Positions 1 to 8,878 of a stretch of 64,000 nt of DNA are shown in pieces (positions within the stretch are counted from its first letter, which is position 1; each line of letters opens with the position of its first letter). Source of the stretch: Paracoccaceae bacterium (lineage in GTDB: Bacteria > Pseudomonadota > Alphaproteobacteria > Rhodobacterales > Rhodobacteraceae); the NCBI GenBank assembly GCA_030066905.1, contig JASJAR010000001.1:1-64000 (forward strand), read 5' to 3'. Position numbers and translations under genes: made by a program. Under the pieces are notes generated by a model, which worked only from the letters and a program-made list of their open reading frames with translations, searched no databases and had not been told where the DNA came from.

Positions 1-1
1 T

Positions 2-292
2 GGCATCACCGAAACCGTACAGCGGCGGCTCGCAAGGTGGCGAACCGAGCAGGTTCAGCGCGCTCATTTTCCGGGATTTCCCTCCGGCCTGCCCCATGTC
101 GAAGAACAGCTCCACATCCCGGTGCTCGACGGCCTGTCTCTGCTTCCCAGGGGGCCGTCGAAACAGTCCATGGCAGGCGACCCGACACTGAGAGCGCAGG
201 CCCGCCGCACGCTGGACGAACTGGTGCCGGAGTTCAGAAAGGCGGCCTCCAAGGCGATAGGGCATCGCCGGTTTCTGCGGTCTGTTGGCTGA
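2..292 (+). CDS. C-terminal fragment of an unidentified protein
   Basis: An open frame enters from the left window edge and ends at TGA 290-292, giving about 96 residues. The residues look protein-like, with a mixed charged helix near the end (LDELVPEFRKAASKAI) and a strand-like HIPVLDGLSLL segment. That segment is faintly like the C-terminal part of Asp/Glu or hydantoin racemases, but this is not enough to name it. There is no convincing gene in the 200 bases between its stop and the cytochrome gene, which ends here from the other strand. It could be a shadow frame. Confidence 0.3.
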   Translation, partial: GITETVQRRLARWRTEQVQRAHFPGFPSGLPHVEEQLHIPVLDGLSLLPRGPSKQSMAGDPTLRAQARRTLDELVPEFRKAASKAIGHRRFLRSVG

Positions 293-490
293 CCCAGAAG
301 CGGCCGCGACGGCGTCGTCATGGCCGAAAGGAAAGCCCCGGGTTGGGATGTCTGCATCCGCCCGGCCCGCAAAGAGTGATCCACGGACGGCGCATGGCCC
401 AGCATGAGGGCCTTGCCACCGCAGGTTCCGCGCAGGGCACTCGCCAGCGCCCGCCGTGAAAGGTGCCGCCGTCAGGCGGCCGGGCGCGGG

Positions 491-1666
491 CTATCGCAGC
501 AGGTCGAGATCTTCCATGTCCACGCCCAGCGGCTCGCTCAGGTCCTCGATCGAATCGTAGAGCAGTTCGAGCGAATACTGCGGATTGTGGGCAAAGTTGC
601 CCGGGTCGGCGGTCACGAGTTTCCAGTTGAACGCCGTTCGCAGACTGCGCGGGGTCCATGCCGCGTAAGGCACCGGGCGGCCGTCGACCATGTCGATGGC
701 CCCGTCGCCGTTGGCGTCGGCGAAGAAGTAGGGGTAGCGGTTGCCGTCGTAGATCACCGGGGCGCCGACGACGTCGCCCATATAGGCCTGGATCATCGCC
801 ATCAGTTGCTCGGCATTGGCCTCGATATCCGATTGGATGCCCACCGAGGTGTTGCCGCTCCCGTCATAGCTTTGCCGGGCGATGCGGATGTCTTGCGGGC
901 TATCGGCCTCATGACAGGTGAGGCAAGGCTCGAAGTCGACCTCCAGCGTGTGCGGCTCATGGCAGGAGTTGCAGCTCGCCACGGGGCGCGCGTGGAAGAA
1001 ACGGCCTGAATAGTCCTGTCCGTCGTAATGGTACCCCGCGGCCCCATAACCGCCGAGCCAGGTGGCCGCCGCAGTCGCGTAATGGGGGTTGATGAAGCGC
1101 AATTCGGCGTTTGGCTCATCCTCGGCCAGACCGTCGATGGCGGCGACGATCGTCGCCCCCGCGGCCCGCCCCTGGTGGCAGGTCAGGCACGACGCCTCGA
1201 CCCCGGTGACCGGATGGACGAGGCCGCTGGGGAAGGTGATCTCGGAAATCTCGGCCAAGCCCTCGTTGTGGCAGGTCCCGCAGTCGACGACACCGCCGAC
1301 GTCGATCGGGCCGTCGACCACGCCGGGTGCCGTCCCGTCGAGCCCGTGGAAGTCCCGAAACCCCTCGCCGGCATGGCAGGTGGCGCAGGCGGGGCGGATT
1401 TCACCGTCGTCGTCCCAATGGCTGAAGGCTTCGGCGGCGGCATTCGCATGGGCGGAACGAAACCAGTCGGTGATAGCCTGATTGTTCTCGATGTCGATCT
1501 CGGCCGGGGTGAAGGGCCCGGATTGCGGCAGGGCGAAGGGAATCGCCTCCTCATCGCCTGCGGCGTCCGCCGATGTCTGTGCATGGGCGCCAAGGCCGAA
1601 GGACAAAAGCCCCAGGGCTGCACATAGAATAAGCGGCCGCGCCGCCGGTCGGTCATAAAACGGCAT
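491..1666 (-). CDS. Secreted pentaheme c-type cytochrome
   Basis: The 391-residue protein starts with a cleavable signal peptide (hydrophobic residues 12-28, then AHAQ) and has five CXXCH haem-binding motifs near residues 94, 129, 160, 232 and 248. It should be exported and loaded with five covalent haems in the periplasm. The roughly 140-residue tail after the last motif has none and contains an Asp-rich DANGDGAIDMVDG stretch resembling a calcium-binding loop. It is divergent from nqrA, about 165 bases away, so a respiratory role is plausible. The partner and redox reaction cannot be told from sequence. It is a multiheme cytochrome but not clearly NrfA, NrfB or cytochrome c554. Confidence 0.85.
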   Translation of the reverse strand: MPFYDRPAARPLILCAALGLLSFGLGAHAQTSADAAGDEEAIPFALPQSGPFTPAEIDIENNQAITDWFRSAHANAAAEAFSHWDDDGEIRPACATCHAGEGFRDFHGLDGTAPGVVDGPIDVGGVVDCGTCHNEGLAEISEITFPSGLVHPVTGVEASCLTCHQGRAAGATIVAAIDGLAEDEPNAELRFINPHYATAAATWLGGYGAAGYHYDGQDYSGRFFHARPVASCNSCHEPHTLEVDFEPCLTCHEADSPQDIRIARQSYDGSGNTSVGIQSDIEANAEQLMAMIQAYMGDVVGAPVIYDGNRYPYFFADANGDGAIDMVDGRPVPYAAWTPRSLRTAFNWKLVTADPGNFAHNPQYSLELLYDSIEDLSEPLGVDMEDLDLLR

Positions 1667-1790
1667 GATCGGTCTCCCGCAAGGTTCTCGTCAAATTACC
1701 TGCATCCTAGACCGCCGCCGGACCCCTAGCCTTGATCTCGCTCATAGGGGGCCCGGCGCGGTGTTGATAGCGTCCCGGCCTGAACTGCCA

Positions 1791-1803
1791 GGCGTCAGAC
1801 GCC
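1791..1803. promoter_or_regulatory. Perfect short inverted repeat upstream of nqrA
   Basis: GGCGTC-A-GACGCC has 6-base arms around one central base. It lies 28 bases before the nqrA start, between the divergent cytochrome and nqr genes. It could be an operator, but in GC-rich DNA such a repeat can also arise by chance. Confidence 0.22.
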
Positions 1804-1830
1804 ATCGCCGACGATACAACCGGAGACAGA

Positions 1831-3099
1831 ATGACCTTTCTTCGTTCCAGAGCCGGGCTGATCCCGGATTTTCCCTCTCCGGTCGAAGGCGCGGAGGTGG
1901 GCGAGGTGGTCACCGAGGAGGCAGGCCTGGTGCCTCCCGCCAGCCAGCCGCTCCAGGTGACGCTGCTGGTGCGCGAAGGCGACCTGGTGGCGCGCGGCGC
2001 GGCGGTGGCCTGTCTCAGGCATACCCCCGACCTCTGCCTCGTGGCCCCGATCGCCGGCCGCGTGGCGCGGATCGCGCTTCTGCCGGGCCGGAGGCTGTCC
2101 GAGATCGTCCTTTTTCGAGACGATGACGGCGGGGCCGAGCGTCACCCGACCGGTGCTGCGGCGAGCGTGGGGAGCCTGCGGCGCCTGATGCAGACCGCCG
2201 GCGTCTGGCCGCTCATCAGGCGCCGCCCGTTCGGCGGTATGCCCCATGCCAGCGAGGCGCCTGCCGCGATCTTCGTTATGGGAGCGGACACCCGCCCCCA
2301 GGCGATCGACCCCCAAGAGGCGCTCGACGGGCGGGAGGAGGCCTTCGCCCGGGGGCTCTCGGCACTCGGGCTTCTGACAGACGGGCCGGTCTTCGCGGTT
2401 TGGCCGGAGGCGGGGCGAGGGATCGAAAGACCGACGGCGGGGACCGACCTGCGCGTCATCCCCTGTGGCCCGCGTCATCCTCAGGGCAGCGCCGGTATCC
2501 GCATCCATCAGGCGTTTCCCGCCGGTCTCGACACGCCGGTCTGGGACATTCACGCGGAGGATGTCGCCGATCTGGGCGATTTGCTCGACACTGGCGAATT
2601 GCCGGCAACCCGGCTCGTGCGGATCGCCGGAGCCGGGTTGCGGGAAGGGGCCCGCCTGCGCACCCATCCCGGTGCGGATCTGCGCCAACTGACCCAGCGG
2701 ATCGCCCTGCCCGGGCCTCATGTTCTGATGTCGGGATCGCATCTCGACGGACGGGCGGCCCATTGGCTGGGGCCGCGCGACCGGCAGGTCACCGTTCTGC
2801 CCCGGCAGGCACCAGAGCCCCGGCCCCATTGGCTGATCGCGGCCCTCACAGCCTCGGCCGGTGCGAAACCCGCGATCCCAACCTCGGCGCTCAGCCAGTC
2901 CCTTGGCGCGGCCCTTCCGGCGGCTCCGTTCATCCGCGCGCTCGGTGCGGGGGATGACGAGGCGGCGATGTCTCTGGGCGTGCTGTCGCTTCTGGAAGAC
3001 GACATCGCGCTGGCAGATTTCGCCCTCGGCGCGGGCGGCGAGATCAAGGACCAACTCCGCGCCATCCTAGACCGGATCGAGACGGAGTACGCCCCGTGA
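1831..3099 (+). CDS. nqrA: Na+-translocating NADH:quinone reductase subunit A
   Basis: This is the cytoplasmic peripheral subunit of Na+-NQR, which couples NADH oxidation and quinone reduction to sodium export. The 422 residues are a little shorter than the roughly 446 of Vibrio NqrA. Recognisable family segments are GVWPLIRRRPFGGMP, an AIFVMGADTRP stretch, the GLDTPVWDIHAEDV region, and the C-terminal SLGVLSLLEDDIALADFAL segment. The ATG has a GGAGACAG ribosome site. It is the first gene of a complete nqrABCDEF-apbE-nqrM operon and overlaps nqrB by 4 bases. Identity is firm from context. Sequence divergence from the Vibrio protein is considerable. Confidence 0.93.
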   Translation: MTFLRSRAGLIPDFPSPVEGAEVGEVVTEEAGLVPPASQPLQVTLLVREGDLVARGAAVACLRHTPDLCLVAPIAGRVARIALLPGRRLSEIVLFRDDDGGAERHPTGAAASVGSLRRLMQTAGVWPLIRRRPFGGMPHASEAPAAIFVMGADTRPQAIDPQEALDGREEAFARGLSALGLLTDGPVFAVWPEAGRGIERPTAGTDLRVIPCGPRHPQGSAGIRIHQAFPAGLDTPVWDIHAEDVADLGDLLDTGELPATRLVRIAGAGLREGARLRTHPGADLRQLTQRIALPGPHVLMSGSHLDGRAAHWLGPRDRQVTVLPRQAPEPRPHWLIAALTASAGAKPAIPTSALSQSLGAALPAAPFIRALGAGDDEAAMSLGVLSLLEDDIALADFALGAGGEIKDQLRAILDRIETEYAP

Positions 3100-3878
3100 C
3101 CCGCGGCCTCTGGACCCGCGAGACGGTCGCGCTTCTGACCCTCGCCGCCCTTCTGCCGCTGGCGGTGTTCTGGCTCTGGCTCGGCGGGGTCGAGGCGCTC
3201 TTTCGGCTGGCGCTGATCCTTCTCGTGATCGCAATCTGGCATCTCATCTTCATGCTCGCCCGGGCGCAGCCGCCCTCGCTTTCGGCGCTCGTCACGGCGC
3301 TCGCCATCGCGATGCTCGCCCCCGAGGGGCTCGGAACCTTCCAACTGATCCTCGGCATCAGTTTCGGGGTCGTGATGGGCGAGCTTGTGTTCGGCGGCTG
3401 GGGGCGCAACGTCGTGAACCCGGCCACGGTGGCGCTGGCGTTTCTCGGCTTCGGTTTCCCGGCCGCGCCATGGCCGGTCTTCGATGTGCCGCTGGCCTGG
3501 GCGGCGATCCCGGCAGGCGTTCTGGGGCTGGCGCTCGGCGTCATGCCTGGCGCGCTGATGGCAGCCGCCGTCGTGCTCGGGGCTGCCGCGTCGCTCGCCG
3601 GCATGGTGGACGACGCTGTGCTCCACGCGGCCGGCATCGCGCTCGTGCTTCTCGTCGTCGACCCCGTGACGAGCGCGGCCACGACGCTCGGACGTTGGCT
3701 TCAGGGCGCAGGCTATGGCGGCCTCGTGATCCTATTCGCAACCGGCTGGGGCGGGGCCGCGCCGGCGCAGATGGCCGTGGCGGCGGCCCTTCTGGCGTCG
3801 CTGGCCGCACCGCTCTTCGACGACATCGCTCTTTCTTTCTGGGTGTATCGCCGCAGGAGGCGCCATGGTCGAACGTGA
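3096..3878 (+). CDS. nqrB: Short-form Na+-NQR subunit B (membrane)
   Basis: This is the integral membrane subunit of Na+-NQR that normally carries a covalently attached FMN. Family hallmarks are GISFGVVMGELVFGG (about residues 87-101), GRNVVNPA (103-110) and DPVTSAATTLGRW (189-201, the counterpart of the Vibrio DPVSASFT region). The protein has only 260 residues against about 415 in Vibrio. The N-terminal cytoplasmic extension is gone, and the region after NVVNPA is collapsed, so the usual DGYSGAT flavinylation site is not visible. GTG/ATG overlaps at both ends couple it to nqrA and nqrC. No frameshift is apparent, so this looks like a naturally reduced form. Confidence 0.88.
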   Translation: MTRGLWTRETVALLTLAALLPLAVFWLWLGGVEALFRLALILLVIAIWHLIFMLARAQPPSLSALVTALAIAMLAPEGLGTFQLILGISFGVVMGELVFGGWGRNVVNPATVALAFLGFGFPAAPWPVFDVPLAWAAIPAGVLGLALGVMPGALMAAAVVLGAAASLAGMVDDAVLHAAGIALVLLVVDPVTSAATTLGRWLQGAGYGGLVILFATGWGGAAPAQMAVAAALLASLAAPLFDDIALSFWVYRRRRRHGRT

Positions 3879-4662
3879 CCCCAACCCCTGGCGGCGCTTT
3901 CTCGCGCTGCCCAACGATAGCCGGGCGAAGACGATCGTCGTGGCCTTCCTCGTCTCGGCCATTTGCGCCGCGCTCGTCAGCGGGGCCACCGTCGTTCTGC
4001 GACCTATCCAGTCGGCCAACCGCGCCGCCGAGGAACAGGCGCGGATCGAGGCGCTCGTTGCGGGCATTCCAGGCATGACAGCGCTTCTCTCCGAGGCCGG
4101 CGGCAGTCTCTCGACCGTTGTGATCGACCTCGGGTCGGGACAGGCCGCCGACGGAATCACCCCGGCCAGCCTCGAAACCGCACTTGCCGATCCGGCGAAC
4201 TGGACGGAACTCGAGCCTGCTGTCGACCCCATCGGGCTCGGCCGGCGACCCGACTACGCCCAGGTCTTCCTGTTGCGCGACGCGGCCGATCAGGTCTCGC
4301 TGATGCTGCTACCGCTGAGCGGCCAGGGCTATGGCGGGCGGGTCGATGCGATCCTGGCCCTCCGGGGCGACACCAACACCATCGCCGGCATCGCCATCAC
4401 CGGGCATTCCGAAACGCCCGGCCTCGGTGGGCGGATCGAAGAGGCCGCCTGGCAGGCGAGTTTCCCAGGCACCGAACTTCGCGACGCAGGCGGCGAGATG
4501 CGCTTTCGCGTGGCCCGCGGCCGGTCGTCCACAGCCCACGAAGTCGACGGGATCACCGGGGCCACGCGCACCGGTCGGGGGGTGACACAGATGGTGCGCT
4601 TCTGGCTCGGCCCGGACGGCTATGGACCGCTTCTCGACGCGATCCGGCGGGGCGAGTTCTAG
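3865..4662 (+). CDS. nqrC: Na+-NQR subunit C, FMN-binding
   Basis: NqrC is anchored by one N-terminal helix (about residues 22-46) and carries a covalent FMN on its periplasmic domain. The flavinylation motif DGITGAT is present near the C-terminus, with the acceptor threonine at about residue 234, the site modified by ApbE. The length of 265 residues is normal for the family. The ATG lies inside the end of nqrB, preceded by GGAGG, so translation is probably coupled. Retention of this site contrasts with its apparent absence in NqrB. Confidence 0.95.
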   Translation: MVERDPNPWRRFLALPNDSRAKTIVVAFLVSAICAALVSGATVVLRPIQSANRAAEEQARIEALVAGIPGMTALLSEAGGSLSTVVIDLGSGQAADGITPASLETALADPANWTELEPAVDPIGLGRRPDYAQVFLLRDAADQVSLMLLPLSGQGYGGRVDAILALRGDTNTIAGIAITGHSETPGLGGRIEEAAWQASFPGTELRDAGGEMRFRVARGRSSTAHEVDGITGATRTGRGVTQMVRFWLGPDGYGPLLDAIRRGEF

Positions 4663-4665
4663 GCG

Positions 4666-5331
4666 ATGGCGGGACAAAGCCAATATTGGCGGGTGCTGAC
4701 CGAGCCCCTGATACGCCAGAACCCGGTCACGTTACAGATCCTCGGCATCTGCTCGGCGCTGGCGGTGACGACGACGCTGGCAACGGCGCTGACCATGTCG
4801 GTCTCGCTGACTGTCGTGCTGACGCTCGCGGCCGGGCTCATCAGCACGATCCGGCGGCATATCCCGGAAACGATCCGGCTGATCGTCCAGATCGTGATCG
4901 TCGCCTCGCTGGTGATCGTGATCGACCAGATCCTGCAAGCCTATTTCGCCGAGATCAGCCGGGCGCTCTCGGTCTATGTGGGGCTCATCACCACCAATTG
5001 CCTCGTCCTCGGCCGGACCGAGGCCTATGCGCGCCACCACACACCCCTGCCGGCCATGGTCGACGCCTTCGGCAACGGGCTCGGTTACTCGCTGGTGCTG
5101 ATCATTATCGGCGGGCTGCGCGAGCTTTTCGGCAAGGGCGAGCTCTTCGGCCAGGAGGTGCTTCCGCTCGCCGAGGCGGGGGGCTGGTTCACGCCGCTCA
5201 GCCTGATGCTTCTCGCCCCGTCGGCCTTCTTCCTTCTGGGCCTCTTGGTCTGGGCAGTGCGCGTCTGGCGCCCCGATCAGGCCGAAGCGCGCGAGCATGT
5301 GCCACCGGGCGAGATGGAGGCGGCCGAATGA
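4666..5331 (+). CDS. nqrD: Na+-NQR membrane subunit D
   Basis: A 221-residue polytopic membrane protein. Cys29 (in LGICSAL) and Cys112 (in TTNCLVLGR) match the two NqrD cysteines that, with two from NqrE, hold the intramembrane iron-sulfur centre. Multiple hydrophobic helices fill the rest. It lies 3 bases after nqrC and overlaps nqrE by 4 bases (ATGA). Length and cysteine spacing are canonical. Confidence 0.95.
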   Translation: MAGQSQYWRVLTEPLIRQNPVTLQILGICSALAVTTTLATALTMSVSLTVVLTLAAGLISTIRRHIPETIRLIVQIVIVASLVIVIDQILQAYFAEISRALSVYVGLITTNCLVLGRTEAYARHHTPLPAMVDAFGNGLGYSLVLIIIGGLRELFGKGELFGQEVLPLAEAGGWFTPLSLMLLAPSAFFLLGLLVWAVRVWRPDQAEAREHVPPGEMEAAE

Positions 5332-5942
5332 CCGACCTCTGGGGCCTCTTTCTGTCGGCGGCCTTCGTCGACAACATGCCGCTGATCCTCTTTCTGGGGC
5401 TTTGTACGTTTCTGGCCCTCTCGAAACGTACCGAGGCCGCCCTTGGCCTCGGTGTGGCGATGACCGGGGTCCTGGGGATCACCGTGCCCCTCAACCACCT
5501 CATCTATTCGGCCGTCCTCGCCCCCGGCGCCTGGGCCTGGGCCGGGATGCCGGAGCTCGATCTGTCCTATCTGGCGCTCATCGCCTTCATCGGCGTCATC
5601 GCCGCGGCGGTTCAGGTGCTCGAGATGATCCTCGACCGGTTCTTCCCGCAAGTCCACGCGGCCTTCGGGGTGTTCCTGCCGCTTCTGACGGTGCAATGCG
5701 CCATCCTCGCGGGCAGCCTTTTCATGGTGGAGCGCAGCTACACGCTGGCCGAATCCGCTGTCTTCGGCCTCGGGAGCGGGGTCGGTTTCGCGGTGGCGGT
5801 GGTCCTGCTCGGCGCGATCCGCTCGCGGCTGGCCTATGCCGACCTGCCCGCCGGCCTCCGTGGCCTCGGCATCGCCTTCATTCTCGCGGGGCTGATGTCG
5901 CTCGGCTTTGCCTCCTTTGCGCAAATGGCGGCAACCTCATGA
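5328..5942 (+). CDS. nqrE: Na+-NQR membrane subunit E
   Basis: A 204-residue hydrophobic subunit with Cys26 (LGLCTFLA) and Cys124 (TVQCAIL), the second half of the membrane iron-sulfur site shared with NqrD. FVDNMPLILFLGLC at the N-terminus and FGVFLPLLTVQCAI in the middle are typical of the NqrE/RnfA family. The start was chosen at the ATG overlapping the nqrD stop. Its own stop overlaps the nqrF start (ATGA). Confidence 0.95.
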   Translation: MTDLWGLFLSAAFVDNMPLILFLGLCTFLALSKRTEAALGLGVAMTGVLGITVPLNHLIYSAVLAPGAWAWAGMPELDLSYLALIAFIGVIAAAVQVLEMILDRFFPQVHAAFGVFLPLLTVQCAILAGSLFMVERSYTLAESAVFGLGSGVGFAVAVVLLGAIRSRLAYADLPAGLRGLGIAFILAGLMSLGFASFAQMAATS

Positions 5943-7162
5943 CCGAGGTGGTTCTTGGCAGCGCGACCATCGTCGCCATCGTCGTCGGGCTTGCCATCGG
6001 TCTCGTTCTGCTTCGCCGGAGGCTCGTCCCCGATATCGCGCTTGACGTCTTCGTCAACGGAACACGCCACCTCTCAGCCGAGCGGGGCGATGCGCTTTTG
6101 TCGGTTCTCCACAACGGCGGTGTGCTGATCCCGGCCGCCTGCGGCGGGTCGGGCACCTGCGGGCTCTGCCGCGTGACCGTGACCGGTGAGGGGGCCGGCG
6201 AGCCGCAGGCGACCGAGCGCGGCGTCCTCTCGCCGCGCGAGCGCCGCGCCCATGTGCGCCTCGCGTGCCAGGCGCGGGTGCGGGGCGATTGCGCGGTGAC
6301 CGTGCCAGACGACATCCTGAGCGCCGGCGGCGGGTTTCACTGCAAGGTCGCCTCGGTGCGCATGCTCGCCCCGCTCATCCGCGAGATCGTCGTCGACCTG
6401 CCGCCCGAACGCTCCTCGGACTTCCGCGCCGGGGACTTCATGCAGATCACCGCGCCACCTTACACGCTCGACTTTTCATCGGTGGACGTCCCGCCCGAAC
6501 TCGCCGAGGCCTGGGACATCGCCGGCTGGCGGGCGCTCAAGTCCTCCTCGGAGACCGAGGTGACGCGCGCCTATTCGCTCGCCAGCCGACCCGAGGACGT
6601 GGGCCGGGCGGTGTTCAACATCCGCCTTGCCGTCCCGCCCCCCGGCCGCGAGGACGCGGTCCCCCCGGGCATCGTTTCCTCCTGGCTCTTTTCGCTCGAA
6701 GCAGGCGACGACATCACGCTTTCGGGGCCGTTCGGGGACTTCCACATCCAGAACACCGGCCGCGAGATGGTCTTTATCGGCGGCGGCGTGGGCATGGCAC
6801 CCCTGCGCGCGATGATCCACCAGGAGCTTGCCCGCGGGTCCGACCGCCGCATCCGGTATTTCTACGGCGCGCGGTCGCTCGCCGACCTCTTCTATGCCGA
6901 CGAGTTCGTAGCCCTCGCAGCGGCGCACAAGACCTTTAGCTGGACGCCGGCGCTCTCCGACCCCGCCCCCGGGGACCGATGGACCGGGGCGACGGGCTTT
7001 GTCCACGAGACCCTCCGGGCCGAGCTTGCCGCCCATCCCGCACCGGAAGAGTGCGAGTATTACCTCTGCGGACCGCCGGTGATGATCTCGGCGGTCCTTG
7101 CTACGCTCGACCGGCTCGGGGTGGAGCCTGCGTCGATATTCTACGATGATTTCGGAGCCTGA
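5939..7162 (+). CDS. nqrF: Na+-NQR subunit F, NADH dehydrogenase
   Basis: NqrF is the electron-entry subunit, oxidising NADH and passing electrons via FAD and a [2Fe-2S] cluster. The 407 residues match the Vibrio length. Order: an N-terminal membrane helix (about 8-26), a ferredoxin domain with cluster cysteines at about 68, 74, 77 and 110, an FAD-binding barrel with RAYSLAS, then an NADH-binding domain with GGGVGMAPLRAM and CGPPVM. The start is the ATG overlapping the nqrE stop. All expected cofactor residues are visible. Confidence 0.96.
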   Translation: MTEVVLGSATIVAIVVGLAIGLVLLRRRLVPDIALDVFVNGTRHLSAERGDALLSVLHNGGVLIPAACGGSGTCGLCRVTVTGEGAGEPQATERGVLSPRERRAHVRLACQARVRGDCAVTVPDDILSAGGGFHCKVASVRMLAPLIREIVVDLPPERSSDFRAGDFMQITAPPYTLDFSSVDVPPELAEAWDIAGWRALKSSSETEVTRAYSLASRPEDVGRAVFNIRLAVPPPGREDAVPPGIVSSWLFSLEAGDDITLSGPFGDFHIQNTGREMVFIGGGVGMAPLRAMIHQELARGSDRRIRYFYGARSLADLFYADEFVALAAAHKTFSWTPALSDPAPGDRWTGATGFVHETLRAELAAHPAPEECEYYLCGPPVMISAVLATLDRLGVEPASIFYDDFGA

Positions 7163-7165
7163 CCC

Positions 7166-8143
7166 ATGCCGCACCGAACCTATCTCCCGTCGCGCCGGTT
7201 GGCCCTTGGCTTACTCGGTGCCGCCGCCGTTCTGCCCCGCGCCGCGCTCGGTGGAGACCTCGACGCGGTGTCCGGCCGCGCCTTTGGGACCACATGGAGA
7301 CTGGCCGCCCGGCACGGCTCCGATCTGGCACCGCTCGGGCGATCCATTGAGAAGCTCTTTGCCGAGATCGACCGGACGTTCTCTCCCTGGCGCGAAGACA
7401 GCACCATCGCGCGCTTCAACGCGCTGCCCGCCGGCCGCCCGCTTCGGCATCCCGACCTCGCCGAGGTCACATCCGCCGCCCTCGCCATTGCCCGGCGCAG
7501 CGCGGGCGCGTTCGACCCCACCGTCGGCCCGCTCGTCGCGCGCTGGGGGTTCGGGCCGATCCGCGAGGGCGGTGCGCCCGATTGGCGAGGGCTCAGCGCC
7601 GGGGCCGGGACACTGAGCAAGCTCCGTGACGATCTCACGCTCGATCTGTGCGGGATCGCCAAGGGCTGGGCTCTCGACCGGGCCGCAGCGCGGGTCGCGG
7701 CCTCGGGCGTGGACGATTTCCTCTTCGAACTGGGCGGCGAGTTCATCGCCCGCGGCCGGCACCCCGGCGGCCGGAACTGGCGCCTGACCATTGAAACGCC
7801 GGACGCCGTTGCCGGCCCCGCGCCCGCGCTGCGGCTACCGGCGGGAACGGCCGTCGCGACGTCGGGGCTCTGGACCCAGAGCTTCCGGCTCGCCGACCGG
7901 CTTTACAGCCACATCATCGACACCGACACCGCCGCACCGGTCGCAGGGGCACTCCGCTCCGTGACGGTGCTCGCCGGGGATGCGATGACCGCCGACGGCT
8001 GGGCGACCGCCCTGTGTGCGGCCGGGGCGGAGGCCGGCCCGGCGCTGGCGGCCTCGATGGACCTTGCGGCCCTCTTCCTAATCGAGGAGGCCGGCGCGCT
8101 CCGCCGGGTCGAAACCGGCCCGATCCGCGATCTGTTGCTATGA
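7166..8143 (+). CDS. apbE: FAD:protein FMN transferase
   Basis: ApbE attaches FMN through a phosphodiester bond to threonines of NqrB/NqrC and RnfD/RnfG type proteins in the periplasm. The 325-residue protein has an N-terminal export signal (SRRLALGLLGAAAVLPRAALG) and ApbE segments such as FGTTW, FDPTVGPL, DLCGIAKGWALD and LGGEF. It starts 3 bases after nqrF in the nqr operon, where its substrate NqrC is encoded. NqrB here seems to lack a target site, so NqrC may be its only local substrate. Confidence 0.93.
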   Translation: MPHRTYLPSRRLALGLLGAAAVLPRAALGGDLDAVSGRAFGTTWRLAARHGSDLAPLGRSIEKLFAEIDRTFSPWREDSTIARFNALPAGRPLRHPDLAEVTSAALAIARRSAGAFDPTVGPLVARWGFGPIREGGAPDWRGLSAGAGTLSKLRDDLTLDLCGIAKGWALDRAAARVAASGVDDFLFELGGEFIARGRHPGGRNWRLTIETPDAVAGPAPALRLPAGTAVATSGLWTQSFRLADRLYSHIIDTDTAAPVAGALRSVTVLAGDAMTADGWATALCAAGAEAGPALAASMDLAALFLIEEAGALRRVETGPIRDLLL

Positions 8144-8156
8144 GGGAGGCACTGGG

Positions 8157-8336
8157 ATGACAGAAATCCTTCTCGCCATCGCCGTCTTTGCCCTTGCCGC
8201 CGGCGGCCTCGGCCTCGGCATCCTCGTCGGGCGCGGGCCCGCGCGGACAAGCTGCGGGGCGACCGACCGTCTGATGAAGGACCGCTGCGCCGATTGCCCA
8301 CTCCGCCGTCGAAGCGCAGAAAGCGGGGCAACATGA
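8157..8336 (+). CDS. nqrM: Na+-NQR maturation protein NqrM
   Basis: A 59-residue protein with one N-terminal helix (about 4-25) followed by three cysteines at about 33, 44 and 47 in a C-x10-C-x2-C arrangement. This is typical of the small NqrM (DUF539) family needed to insert iron into the NqrDE site. Its place after apbE in the nqr operon matches other genomes. The ATG follows GGGAGG, and its TGA overlaps the start of the CBS-domain gene. Confidence 0.88.
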   Translation: MTEILLAIAVFALAAGGLGLGILVGRGPARTSCGATDRLMKDRCADCPLRRRSAESGAT

Positions 8337-8725
8337 CCGCCCACCGCGTCAGCGAAATCGTCCGCCGGGACCCGCCGCTTCTGTCGCCGGACACCCCGAT
8401 CCGCCGGGCCGCCGCCGTCCTAGTCGACACCGGGGCGGCCGCAGCCCCGGTGCTCGGCGATGACGGCGCGCTCATCGGCATTCTGTCGCAGAAAGACTGC
8501 TTCCGCACGGTGCTCCACGCGACCTATCACCGCGATTGGACTGGCAACGCCGCCGACTACATGTCCCGCGACATCGTCGCCGTCGATATCGAGGATGGCA
8601 TAATCCGCACAGCCGAGATGTTTCTCGAACACCCCCACCGCGTGTTTCCCGTTCTGCGATCGGGCCGCGTCGAGGGGCTCCTCTACCGCTCTGACGTCCT
8701 CGCCTTTCTGATGCGGCATGGATGA
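8333..8725 (+). CDS. CBS-domain pair protein
   Basis: A 130-residue protein made almost wholly of two CBS repeats. The first is around residues 6-60 (APVLGDDGALIGILSQKD) and the second around 75-128 (VFPVLRSGRVEGLLYRSDVL). CBS pairs bind adenine nucleotides and act as energy or ionic sensors. The start was taken at the ATG overlapping the nqrM stop, which suggests the same transcript. Lying between NQR and a K+/H+ antiporter, it could regulate either, but the sequence does not say which. Confidence 0.82.
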   Translation: MTAHRVSEIVRRDPPLLSPDTPIRRAAAVLVDTGAAAAPVLGDDGALIGILSQKDCFRTVLHATYHRDWTGNAADYMSRDIVAVDIEDGIIRTAEMFLEHPHRVFPVLRSGRVEGLLYRSDVLAFLMRHG

Positions 8726-8878
8726 GCCGGCCGTGACCTCCCCCTGACACCGGGCAGGCGCCCCGAATTTGACAAATCCGACCGTTCTTGTCAGTTTTGG
8801 CAATGCGCCCGCTGTCCGCCGGCGCCGAGACGGCCCGGCCCCTGCCCGTCTCCGGCCCCCATCGAGTGAGACACTCCC

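Noticed and set aside
3963-5942. 659-codon plus-strand open frame across nqrC and nqrD
   Set aside because: It is out of frame with two well-supported subunits. Only its end, in the nqrE frame from 5328, is real.
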